Assembly (NCBI GenBank): GCA_020152595.1
Contig: JAIGNY010000302.1
Coordinates: 12,501-76,500, forward strand
DNA from: Chiridota heheva
Lineage: Eukaryota; Echinodermata; Holothuroidea; Apodida; Chiridotidae
Length of the DNA: 64,000 bases
Reading direction: 5' to 3'
Part shown: piece after piece, positions 47,786-58,464 of the stretch
Position numbering within the stretch: position 1 is the stretch's first letter
Layout of the letters: each line of letters opens with the position of its first letter
Notes under the pieces: generated by a model
What the model was told of the DNA's origin: nothing
Database searches by the model: none
What the model saw: the letters and a program-made list of their open reading frames with translations, nothing else
Program-made: the position numbers and the translations under genes

Positions 47786-48078
47786 ATACTTCAAGTTATA
47801 TCTTATTTTCCATGCTATAAATATGCAATCTAGTCCCTAATGTGATTCCAACACACTTTTAACTGGACTAAAAATGTAGTTACCAACTCAGCACTAACTT
47901 CCAGTGTACCTCTAACCTCACATTTTCTCAGTGCGTTGCTAGACATTACATCGCTGGAGCTGGAGGAGAATTTCTTGCTGAAATTTTACCCCTTTTCTTG
48001 CAATTTCTACCTAGCAGCTACAACCGTGAAGGTTTTCAAGCTGGTTTGACTTTTGTACAAGCTTTTCCAGTCATCTTA

Positions 48079-49325
48079 GGTAAGATAAGGTGGCCTTAGG
48101 CCCAGGGAAAAACTTTGGTCTGACTCATAGGGCAGTCTGCATTGAGTTTGTACTGAGTACAGAGTAGATTTTCTATCGACGAGAGTTTCCCACTCTTGTG
48201 GCGAGTGGCTTTAGTCCCTAGAGCACCCAGTGTGCTGGTCATTGGGGCCTCATTTCCTTGGGTAGATGTGTTTTCACCCTAGGCTCCTTACCCACCACGA
48301 AGGTAGCCTAATGTTATGCTGTGCATATGTATTACATGGTAGGATATCTTCATACATTTGGCCTTCCAGACATAGTTCTGTTCGCGTCCAGCTACCAATT
48401 TTCTGTACTCGGACTCCTTTTCAGCAAGTACGGGAATCTTCGCATTCACAATCAAAAGGACTGTCTATGTGGGTTACTCCTTTCCACCTTCGTGTTAGTA
48501 CCGAGGGTACAAAGCAGGGAAATGTACGACTGGTAGCACTCATTTGGACTGGCTAACTGCGGTTCTGCTCTGCTCTGCTCAAACTTATTGCTGGCTTCCT
48601 GTACGAGCTTCCAGTCAGAGATGTCTTTCATCTCATTCCTGGGCTTCAGCAAACTGCACCACAATCCCAGAGCACTTTATTTTACTGTGTTGCCTCTGTC
48701 CACCAATCCTCCACCAATCGCTGGATTGGTGGGCAATCCTTGGTGTAACAAGGTCTTTTTGAGGAGTCTGGAGACCCCCTCCTATTTTGGGGATGTCTTC
48801 TTCCAGATTACCCCAAATCCAATGTTGGATTTGATCTGTTTCCCCGTATTCAGCGTCCCAGTCTGTCCTGGGTAAGTGTATCGATACAGTAAAGAGCTTT
48901 AGGATAACTGTAACAGCCATCCACAGAGTCTTTCCAGTGGGAATTGACGGTCACAAACTTGCGACCACTTGAGAAGTTGGTGAAAAGAATATTCTTATAA
49001 AGACCTTCTTTTAAGATTCTTGCTTCCCTGTGGGTAATGTGGGTAATGCAAGTTGTCTTAGTCACACTAGTGAAAGCTCTGTTTGCGCCCCCCCTCCCCT
49101 TCCCTCCTCCTTGCTCAAAAGAGTTTTCTCCTTACCTCAGACTCTACTAGGCGTAGAGATGCTATTCCTGCACTTTCTCTCAAAGAAGGTCATATTTATC
49201 TTTCTCCCGGAGCTGGTATTCTTACCGTCTCTTTCCGTGCCTTTAGACCCATCAGAAAAAAAGGTATTGTGTGTGCCCTGTCTGGTGTCTTAAAAATTGC
49301 ATTAAACCTTATCTTATCTTAAAGA
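48079..49325. other. Unidentified ~1.24-kb segment with short inverted ends
   Basis: TAAGATAAGGT at 48081-48091 is matched inverted at 49306-49316, and ATCTTA lies just outside on both sides (48073-48078 and ~49324-49329). The interior is less AT-rich than its surroundings and has overlapping short frames without domains. It could be a nested MITE or part of the outer element. Confidence 0.3.
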
Positions 49326-49499
49326 TCTTATCGAAATGCAGATCTAGTGTCATTGTGTAAAAGACACTATAGTTTGTTCATTAAAATTGATGGATTGTTT
49401 AAAGCAATCTCTTAAAATGGTAGGGGCTTAATAAGGTTTTATTGTGTAACAAGATCTGATATGTATGATGGTGTTGTTCTTTGTAGGTGAGTAGATTAA

Positions 49500-50470
49500 T
49501 GGAACAGCCAGGGTATGAAATACTCAAATGTACAACTGCGTGTCGTCAGCGTATGACATACACTGAATTCCGTTTGACTCTATTATATCTTCAATTGGAG
49601 CACTGTACATTGTGAACATAACGGGACCAGCGACCGATCCTTGTGGAACGCCATAATGTAGTTGAATCGGATCTGATAGGGCTGTGTTTACACTAACAGC
49701 TTGTTTGCGATCCTTCAAGTAAGACGTAAACCACTCCCAAAGCCCTTCCGGTGATTCCAAAACGCTCCTCGAGGCGAGCAATTAACACCTGATGGTCAAT
49801 GGTGTCGAATGCCGCGGAGAAGTCGAGTAAGATCAAAACAGCTTCATCACCTTTGTCTATCGTCTGCAAAAGGTCGTTATACACCCAAAGCGCTGTTTCC
49901 GTACTACAGCCTTGCCTATCGCCGACTGCCTATTTGCGTGTAATCCAAACTCTCTCAAGTAGTCCTGAAGTTGTAAGACCGCAATCCGTTCAACAAGCTT
50001 AGAGTCAAACGGAAATTGGAAATTGGTGATAATTCATCATTACCGCAATCAAGAGACTGTTTTTTGATTAGAGGCTTTACACGAGCAAGTTTGTAGCTGT
50101 TGGGGAACCTACCAAGATAGAGACTTATTTACAATCTTTGTAAGAACCGGTAAAAGGTCCTCAAGTAAGAAAAGAAACAATGTCATTGGCAGTGGGTCAA
50201 GTATGCAAGACTTTTTTGCTGCTTTCTGCACAACCTCCCGAACCTCATTTTCAGTGACGCTTTTGAAATTCGCAAAAGAACTATTGCAAGTCCGTGGATG
50301 ATTTCAGAGAAAACAGGTGGAGAGTCAATGTCCAATGAATGTCGTATCTTAAGAATCTTCTCTTCAAAAAACGCCCCGAACGCATTTGCAAGATCTATTG
50401 ACGAATTGCTCGATGGTAGAGTTGTAGATGATTGGACATTTGATAATCGATCGATCACTTTAAAGTAAGA
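49500..50470 (-). pseudogene. L2/CR1-like LINE RT fragment nested in the DNA transposon
   Basis: A minus-strand reading starts with SSNSSIDLANAFGAFFEEKI (linker before the RT). It then gives EAVLILLDFSAAFDTIDHQV (first catalytic Asp), GLWEWFTSYLKDRKQAV, LHYGVPQGSVAGPVMFTMYS and CMSYADDTQLYI with an intact YADD. A frameshift near 49735 splits the palm. The N-terminal RT motifs between ~50180 and 49890 are decayed. No 3' tail is attached. Confidence 0.88.
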
Positions 50471-50943
50471 GGCATAGCCCCTTACATGGAATAATTCGTG
50501 CAGCCGTTTGGAAAATGCCTGTCACAGTAATTCCCTTTTACTTGACTTACTTTACAAAGTTTGTGTTACCCAGATAACTTTTACAAAGTTGCTAACAATT
50601 TATTTTCACAACTTGAGAATTCCTTAATTCACCTTAGCTAACACATACTTCATTTTCGATTGTGTTGTCTTATGGACGCTTTTGTTGAGTTTCATTGCAT
50701 TATCTTAGACACTGCTATGATAGTTATAATTGTCTGAACGCTCTTTTTGTTGGCATGTTTTTGAGATATTAACTCTTGTTTATGCAGTTATTGTTATTGG
50801 GTTGGTAACTACGTTTTTAGTTTGGTTAGAAGTGCATTAGAATCACGTTAGGGACCAGATTGCATATTTATAGCATGGAAGGTACATTTAGGTAAAACTC
50901 TTGTAAATATCCCTGCTACACTAAGCAAGGTAAATTAATGCTG

Positions 50944-51065
50944 AAAGATTAGATGATTAGAGAACAGCTATGTCCATCGAAGACCGACACTTCATCAAAA
51001 TAATGTCAGAAGGTGCCCACACCAATACGCCTGGGAACTTAAGAGTTTCCTCTTCTGTTCAAAAG
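50944..51065 (+). pseudogene. BEL/Pao right arm part 3 (linker before RT)
   Basis: MSIEDRHFIKIMSEGAHTNT, the phrase that precedes the RT in BEL/Pao polyproteins. It matches the inverted arm near 42300-42420 and continues the reading interrupted at 47785. It ends where the GC-rich satellite begins. Confidence 0.75.
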
Positions 51066-51079
51066 GCAGTGGGAACGGA

Positions 51080-54000
51080 CAGTGGCAGCAGCTTAAGGCG
51101 ATGTCAGTGTCTTGGGGTGGTGGCAGCGTCTAGGCCAAGCTGGGCGAGTCTAGGCCAAGCTGGGTGACTCTAGGCCAAGCGTGCAGACTGGGTGAGCCAT
51201 CTGGGCAGAAAGGTATCTAGTATAAGTGACATCAGGTATCTAATATGAGCGGGATTAGGTACTGTCCAAGCAGTGCGGCAGGCCATCCAGGAAGTGTGGC
51301 AGGCCATCCGGGCGGTAAGGTATCTACTATAAGTGGGGTAAAGTATCTAATATAAGTGGCATAAGGAATGTAATATAAGTTGCATTTAGTAGTGTGCGGG
51401 TGGTGTGGCAGGCCATCTGGGCAGTGTGTGGCAGGCTGTCTGGGTGGTGTGGTGGGTTCTCTATATCTAACGTAAGTGGCATAGGTAAGATTCAGGTGGT
51501 GTGGCAGGCTGTCCAAGTGGTGTGGGAGCTGTCCGAGTGGTGTGGGAGCTATCCAAGCGAGGCCGCAGGCCGTCTGGGCAGAAAGGTATGTAATACAAGT
51601 GGCATAAAGTAGCATACAGGCGGTGTGACAGACCGTTTAGGCAGTGTGTCAGGCTGTCCAGGCAGTGCGGAGGGTTGTCTTTATCTCATATCTGTGGCAT
51701 AAGGTGTGGCAGGCCGTCTGGGCAGTGTGGCAGGTTGTCTTGGTGGTGTGGTGGGTTCTTTATATCTAACGTAAGTGGCATAAGTAAGGTTCAGGCGGTG
51801 TGACAGGCTGTCCAGGCGGTGTGGGAGCCGTCCGAGTGGTGTGGCAGGCCGTCTGAGCAGAAAGGTATGTAATATAAGTGGCATAAAGTAGGGGGCTAGT
51901 GGCGTGACAGACCGTTCGGGCAGTGTGGCAGGCTGTCCGGGCTGTGTGGCAGGCTGTCCGGGCTGTGTGGCGGGTTGTCTTTATCTCATATGTGTGGCAT
52001 AAGGTGTAGCAGGCCGTTTAAGCAGTGTGGCAGGCTGTCCGGGCGGTGTGATGGGTTCTTTATATCTAACATGGGTAGCATAAGTAAGGTTCAGGCGGTG
52101 TGGCAGGCTGTCCAGGATGCGTGGAAGCCGTTCTGGTGGTGTGGCAGGCTGTCTGGGCAGAAAGGTATCTAAGATAAGTAGAACAAAGTAATGTGTGGGC
52201 GGTGTGATAGACCATTTGGGCAGCTTGGCAGGCTGTGCGGGAGGTGTGGCGGGGTGTCTTTATTTTATATATGTGGCATAAGGTGTGGCAGGCCATCTGG
52301 GCAGAAAGGTATCTAATATAAGTGGTGTAAAGTAACATGCGGGGAGTGTGACAGACCGTTCGGGCAGCGTGGCAGACTGTCCGGGCGGTGTGGCGGGCTA
52401 TCTCTATCTTATATATGTGGCATAAGGTGTGGTAGGCCGTCTGGGCAGTGTGGCAGGCTGTCTCGGCGGTGTGGTGGGTTTTCTATATCTAAGATAAGTG
52501 GCATAAGTAAGGTCCAGGTGGTGTGGCAGGCCGTCCAGGCGGTGTGGGAGCCGTCCTGGTGGTGTGGCAGACTGTCTGGGCAGTGTGGCAGGCTCTCCGG
52601 GCGGTGTGGTGGGTTCTTTATATCTAAGATAAGTGGCATAAGTAAAGTTCAGGTGGTGTGGCAGTCCGTTCAGACGGTGTGGGAACCGTCCTGGCGGTGT
52701 GGCAGGCCGTCTGGGCAGTGTGGCAGGCTTTCTGGGCAGTGTGGCAAGCTGTCTAGGCGGTGTGGTGGGCTCTCTTTTTCTAAGATAAGTGGCATTAAAG
52801 TAAATTTCAGGTGGTGTGGCAGGCCGTCCAGGCGGTGTGGGAGCCGTCGTGGCGGTGTGGCAGGCCGTCTGGGCAGAAAGGTATCTAATATAAATGGCAC
52901 AAAGTAAAGTGCGGGCGGTGTTACAGACCGTTCGGGCAGCGTGGCAGGCTGTCCGGGCGGTGTGGCGGGTTATTTCTATCTTATATATGTGGCATAAGGT
53001 GCGGCAGGCCATCTAGGAAGTGTGGCAGGCCATCCGGGCGGTAAGGTATCTACTATAAGTGGGGTAAAGTATCTAATATAAGTGGCATAAGGAATGTAAT
53101 GTAAGTTGCATTTAGTAGTGTGCGGGTGGTGTGGCAGGCCGTCTGGGCAGTGTGGCAGGCTGTCTGGGCGGTGTTGTGGGTTTTCTATATCTAAGATAAG
53201 TGGCATAAGTAAGGTTCAGGTGGCATGGCAGGCCGTCCAGGCGGTGTGGGAGCCGTCCTGGCGGTGTAGCAGGCCGTCTGGGCAGAAAGGTAGTAATATA
53301 AGTGGCATAAAGTAGGGTGCGGGCGGTGTGACAGACCGTTTGGGCAGTGTGGCAGGCTGTCCGGGCATAGTGGTGGGTCCTTTATATCTAAGATAAGTGG
53401 CATAAGCTAGGTTTAGGTGGTGTGGCAGGCCGTCCAGGCGGTGTGGGAGCCGTCCTGGCGGTGTGGCAGGCCGTCTGGGCAGTGTGGCAGGCGTTTAGAC
53501 GGTTTGGTGGGTTTTCTATATCTAACATAAGTGTGTGAGCCGTCCTGGCGGTGTGGCAGGCCGTCTGGGAAGAAAGGTATCTAATATAAGTGGCATAAAA
53601 TAGGGTGCGGGCAGTGTGACAGACCGTTTGGGCAGTGTGGCAGGCTGTCCGGGCGTAGTGGTGGGTTCTCAATATCTAAGATAAGTGGCATAAGCTAGGT
53701 TCAGGTGGTGTGGCAGGCCGTCCAAGCGGTGTGGGAGCCGTCCTGGCGGTGTGGCAGGCCATCTGGGCAGTGTGGCAGGCCGTCTGGGCAGTATGGCAGG
53801 CTGTCCAGGCGGTGTGGTGGGTTCTCTTTTTTTAAGATAAGTGGCATTAAAGTAAGTTTCAGGTGGTGTGGCAGGCCGTCCAGGCGGTGTAGGAGCCGTC
53901 CTGGCGGTGTGGCAGGCCGTCTGGGCAGAAAGGTATATAATATAAGTGGCACAAAGTAAAGTGCGGGCGGTGTGACAGACCGTTCGGGCAGAGTGGCAGG

Positions 54001-55890
54001 CTGTCAGGAGGTGTGGCGGGTTGTCTTTACCTTATGTGGCAGACTGTCTGGGCAGTGTGGCAGGCTGTCTGGGCCTTGTGGTTGGTTCTCTATATATAAG
54101 ATAAGTGGCATAAGTAAGGTTCAGGTGGTGTGGCAGGCTGTCCAGGCGGTGTAGGAGCCATTCTGGCGGTGTGGCAGGCCATCTTGGCAGAAAGGTATCT
54201 AATTTAAGTGGAATAAAGTAGGGTGCGTGTGGTGTGACAGACCGTTCGGGCAGTGTGGCAGGCTGTCCGGGCGGTGTGGCGGATTCTCTTAATCTCATAT
54301 GTGGCATAATGTGTGGCATGCCATCTGGGCAGTCTGGCAGGCTGTCCGGGCGGTGTGGTGGGTTTTCTATATCTAACATAAGTGGCATAAGTAAGGTTCA
54401 TGTGGTGAGCAGGCTGTCCATGCGGTGTGGGAGCCGTCCTGGTGGTTTGGCATGCCGTCTGGGAAGAAAGGTATCTAATATAAGTGGCATAAAGTAGGGT
54501 GCAGGCAGTGTGGCACACCGTCTGGGCAGTGTGGCAGGCTGTCTGGGCAGTGTGGTGGGTTCTCTTTATCTAAGATAAATGGCATTAAAGTAAGGTTCAG
54601 GGGGTGTGGCAGGTCGTCCAGGCAGTGTGGGGAGCCATCCTGGCGGTGTGGCAGGCCGTCTTGGCAGAAAGGTATCTAATATAAGTGGCATAAAGTATGG
54701 TGTGGGCGGTGTGACACACAGTTCGGGCAGTGTGGCAGGCTGTCGGGCGTTGTTGCGGGTTGTCTTTATCTAATATGTGGCATAATTTGTGGCAGGCTGT
54801 CTGAGCAGTGTGGCAGGCTGTCTGGGCGGTGTGGTAGGTTTTCTTTATCTAACTTAAGTGGCATAAGTAAGGTTCAGGTGGTGTGGCAGGCCGTCCAGGT
54901 GGTGTGGGAGCCGTCTTGGCGGTGTGGCAGGCCGTCTGGGCAGAAAGGTATCTAATATAAGTAACAAAGTAACGTGCGGGCAGTGTGACAGACCATTCGG
55001 GCAGTGTGGCAGGCTGTCCGGGCAGTGTGGCGAGTTGCCTTATCTCATATGTGGCATAAGGTGTGACAGACCGCTCAGACAGTGTGGCAGGCTGTCCGGG
55101 CGGTGTGGTGGTTTCTCTATATCTAAGATAAGTGGCATAAGTAAGGTTTAGGCGGTGTGGCATGCCGTGCAGGCGGTGTGGCATGCCGTGCAGGCGGTGT
55201 GGTAGCTGAGCGGTGTGCCAGGCCCATTGGACAGTAAGGTATGTAATATAAGTGCCATAAAGTAGGGTGTGGGCAGTGTGATAGACCGTTCAGGCAGTGT
55301 GGCAAGCTCTCCGGGCAGTGTGTTGGCTATTTTTTATCTCATATGTGGCATAATGTGTGGTAGGTCGTCTGGGTAGTGTGGCATGCCATTTGGACAGTAA
55401 GGTATCTAATGTATTGTGACATAAGGTATCTAATATGAGTGGGATCAGGTACCTTCCGGGAAGTGTGCAGGCCGTCAGCTCTGTAAGGTATTTTAATATG
55501 AGTGGCATCGGGTTCTAAGTGGCATAAAATATCTAATATAAGTGGCATGAAGTAGCCTGTGGGTTGTGTGGCAGGCCATCTGGGCCGTGTGGCAGGTTGT
55601 CTGGGCGGTGTGGTGGGCTCTCTATATCTAACATAAGTGGCATAAGTAAGGTTCAGGCGGTGTGGCACTCTGTCCACGTGGTGTGGGAGCTGTCTTAGCG
55701 GTGTAGCAGGCCGTTTGGGCAGTAAGGTATCTAATATAGTGTGACATAAGGTATCCAATATGAGTGGGATAAGGTACCATCTGGGAAGTGTGCAGGCCGT
55801 TCGTGCGGTATGATATCTAATATAAGTGGCATTGGGTTCTAATATAAGTGGCGTAAAGTATTTAATGTAAGTGTCATAAGGTATCTCATA
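51080..55890 (+). repeat. GC-rich complex satellite with 21-bp cores
   Basis: Runs of a 21-bp core (GTGTGGCAGGCCGTCTGGGC plus A and variants ending GGCG) are separated by ~45-50-bp A/T-richer spacers containing AAGTGGCATAAGTAAGGTTC or AAAGGTATCTAATATAAGTG. The combination recurs roughly every 150-300 bp but with irregular order. Open frames of up to ~200 codons (for example 53012-52404 minus) are rich in Pro, Arg, Thr and His and follow the 21-bp period. I reject them as genes. The array separates the BEL/Pao debris from the SINE at 55.9 kb. Confidence 0.92.
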
Positions 55891-55894
55891 ATAG

Positions 55895-56088
55895 CATTTC
55901 TTTGAATGCACTTTGTAACTTTGGAGGTTAACTCTCCAGCAATGCTGGCACTCATTTACAGCAGAGTGGACTTGAGCAAGTAAAGTGTCTTGCTTAAGGA
56001 CAATGCAGGATCACAGCGGGAAGCAAACCTGGTATCTTTCTAATATGGGCATTACTCCTTAACCACTAAGCCACTGCACCTCTATCTA
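55895..56088 (-). mobile_element. tRNA-derived SINE with conserved 3' domain
   Basis: Reading from 56086 on the minus strand: A box TGGCTTAGTGG (56073-56063), B box GGTTTGCTTCC (56029-56019). Then comes a 3' domain with CCTTAAGCAAGACACTTTAC and GTAAATGAGTGCCAGC, a block that recurs in many animal SINEs. It abuts the candidate exon's splice acceptor. Confidence 0.82.
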
Positions 56089-56110
56089 AAGAATCGTTTA
56101 TTCTCTGCAG

Positions 56111-56304
56111 CTTCCACATCTAGTGACACCCACAAGGGCATCCCTGTCAATGCCACTGTGGTCACTGATGCACTTCCAACATTGAATGAGGAATGCGATG
56201 CACATACTCTGAAGGGGGTTTTGCGACATCATACAGAGATCATCCTTAGTCAAAGGGGCTTTGAGGATAACTTGATGTGGGGAACGGCTCCACCACATTT
56301 TGAG
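56111..56304 (+). CDS. Candidate internal exon (194 nt), product unknown
   Basis: Acceptor TTTATTCTCTGCAG precedes, TTTGAG|GTGAAT follows. The only fully open plus frame gives about 64 residues: STSSDTHKGIPVNATVVTD..., then LNEECDAHTLKGVLRHHTEI, ILSQRGFEDNLMWGTAPPHF and E. There is an N-x-T site and a single Cys. The composition is that of ordinary coding sequence, unlike the surrounding repeats. Phase is 1 at the start (two bases complete a codon) and 0 at the end. It may be the best-supported host coding segment in the window. A minus-strand frame over the same bases is a shadow. Confidence 0.55.
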
Positions 56305-57948
56305 GTGAATTGCAAGTCTCTTTTGTTCTTGTTTTAAAGTTGATTTTAGTAGTTTTGAGGGTTTTTGAGCTCTTTAGTATTCTTTTGTTGTCAAAGCACT
56401 TAAGTACTCTCATCAGTCAATTAAATCTGTTATAGCCTTTCTTTAGGGCTGTGAACATTTCTGAAATCATTAAATGCTTAATCGCAAGAATTTGTAGGAT
56501 TTTAGCAATTAATTTATGGTTAATCAATGCCAAGATATGGTCACAATGCAAAATATTTTTTTAATGTAGAAAATTGCAAAAATAGTATGGGTGGCATCTT
56601 TCATTCTAAAGAGGATTACTTCGTAATGCCAGCGCACTCTTGCGACCATTGTGTGTAGTTGGACTATTTAGCATGCCGATACAACCTATGAAACTTCAAC
56701 AAACTTTATCATTTTAGAGCTTTCACAGAATTTGTGAAAAGATATCAATTGGCGGTTTGTTTGGTAAAATAGCATTTGCGAAAATGGAGAGATAAAAACA
56801 ATTAATTGCAAGTAGCATTTTCTTCAAACTTTTAATCACATGTGTAATTGTTTACAGCCCTACCTTTTAATATTTTTTATGTGAAATGCTGCATTGATCT
56901 CAGGACACAATTTTTTTTCCATTTCAAATTGCTTAATGCTGATAGTTTGTAGATATGGACTAATTCAAAGAATTTACATTCAGAAGAAAGATTCATTGCT
57001 TGCAAGCTCACTCATACTAAATCGATATAAAAACATTGAATGTTGGAGTGTGAAAAATAAAGAGAATATTAATGAATTGCATGTTCAGATAGAAAGATGG
57101 GTTTTGGTGCAAAAGACAACATTGAAAGAATATCAAAACACTTGTTTAAGTATTCATATTTTGCTGATAATTCTTAGAATGTTTCCGGCTCATTTTGATA
57201 TGATAATAATTATTATAATTGCATATAAGCTTTTCTTCTCTTGTAATGCTGAATGTACTGATCAAAGTTATATTCAGTTGAATGCAGTTAAAAATTGTTA
57301 GAAGCATTTGACCATATGTGATGAGATTAGTGTTCAATCCTGTTCATCTTATATGAAAGAATCTAATAAGTGGAGGAGAACACACAACAACTTCATTCCA
57401 TTAAGGAAGCTTTAAGTGTAAAGTTCTTTTTGATGTTGGACAATAAAAAGTTATTTGGGTAGCTTAACAACATGATAAAACCGTAATCCTGGTATCATTT
57501 GAAAGAACTCACATAGTTCTTTCAGAAAATGTAATTTTTTTAATGGGGGGGTTATGTTGAAGATTTGTGAGAAAAAATGGATTGAAATAGAAAATTTAAA
57601 AATGCACAAAATTTAACAACAAAACGATTTTCTTTAAAAGCTGACCTGCTGTACTTTCAGACCTAACCTTTGCTGGAAAAGCCGTGAACAACTGTCAAAG
57701 TATCTAATTCCAACTATCCGGGTTGAATTTTGTCTGCCCCTATAATCAATATCTCTTTATGTATAAAAGTTGTGTGAAATTTCATGATTTTTAGCCTTTT
57801 TGAGACAAATATTTGAAGTAAATCATAGCTTTGGATTGTCTCAGTACACCTATCACATGCTGAAATTGTTGTTAAGAAGTGCAATTCATGATGTTTGAAT
57901 TGAAGACAAAAAGAACAAATACCCCACTTTCTTTATTGCGTTGTTTAA
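56305..57948. other. AT-rich spacer or probable intron
   Basis: No gene or known repeat. A 135-codon plus frame (56894-57301) is Ile/Leu/Tyr-rich without a domain or splice support. Confidence 0.35.
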
Positions 57949-58356
57949 AGGATTAGTTCATGGGTCAAGTCCATCTTCTATGAAAGAGGACTTGAAAAGA
58001 AACAAAATGGTGCAAACAGCATTCAAAAATCTTACTTCGCTCACGGGATCTTCATGTTTTAAGTTCTGCCGTATCTGTGTAGAAATGACTGGTGTAGTAA
58101 GTCTACTATGGAAGGTTGGTACTCTAATTCTCACATTTTTGACAATTGTGTATGTATTTTAAAGAATTTTTTTTGAACTTTGTAACTATTTGAAATATTT
58201 TTCCTCAAACTTTCTTCTGGTGGTAAATTATAATTACCCTTACAAGATCATGTTTGACCTCTTTCTCGACATATCTAATGGTTTTTAATGACTTAAATAT
58301 TAACTTAACGGAATAACATTTTTGAATACAAGATTATTGCCACCTGAACTAATCCT
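57949..58356. mobile_element. TTAA-flanked MITE, 408 bp
   Basis: Perfect 12-bp inverted ends AGGATTAGTTCA (57949-57960) and TGAACTAATCCT (58345-58356) are flanked by TTAA on both sides (57945-57948, 58357-58360). TTAA suggests piggyBac-type mobilisation. A TA duplication with ends one base longer is an alternative, since TTAA contains TA. The 73-codon frame inside is not a transposase. Confidence 0.75.
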
Positions 58357-58391
58357 TTAAGTTTAAGCACAAACCCTTACACTGAAGCATA

Positions 58392-58464
58392 TGTGTTGTG
58401 GTGTAGCAGATAGTGACCAAACTCACAATGCACACGTCCCGAGTTCGAATACCGGCTTTGTACG
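58392..58464 (+). pseudogene. tRNA-like sequence (tRNA or SINE head relic)
   Basis: A-box-like TGGTGTAGCAG (58399-58409) and B box GAGTTCGAATACC (58441-58453), with a spacing similar to a tRNA. The anticodon arm is not clearly foldable. It lies just outside the TTAA-flanked MITE and is followed at 58562 by TAAGGGTTAA, which loosely mirrors AAACCCTTAC at 58371. A second element with a tRNA-like interior is therefore possible. Confidence 0.5.

Larger units (their letters stand above)
47786..50940. mobile_element. Composite DNA transposon with 83-bp imperfect terminal inverted repeats
   Basis: The segment TTCCATGCTATAAATATGCA and onward at 47808-47890 is matched, inverted, at 50798-50880 with about ten mismatches. 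The whole interrupts the BEL/Pao arm, which resumes near 50944 with the sequence expected from the inverted copy at ~42.4 kb. No transposase was recognised inside. The interior holds a 1.2-kb segment with its own possible ends and a minus-strand LINE RT piece. The exact ends and target duplication are unclear because up to 60 bp outside the right repeat have no partner on the left. Confidence 0.7.

Noticed and set aside
52404..53012. 202-codon Pro/Arg/His-rich minus frame
   Set aside because: It follows the 21-bp satellite core exactly. Other frames of the same array are also open.
57651..57710. 39-nt micro-exon with acceptor TGTACTTTCAG and donor AAA|GTATCT
   Set aside because: Its phase does not fit the end of the 56111-56304 exon, and such short segments arise by chance.
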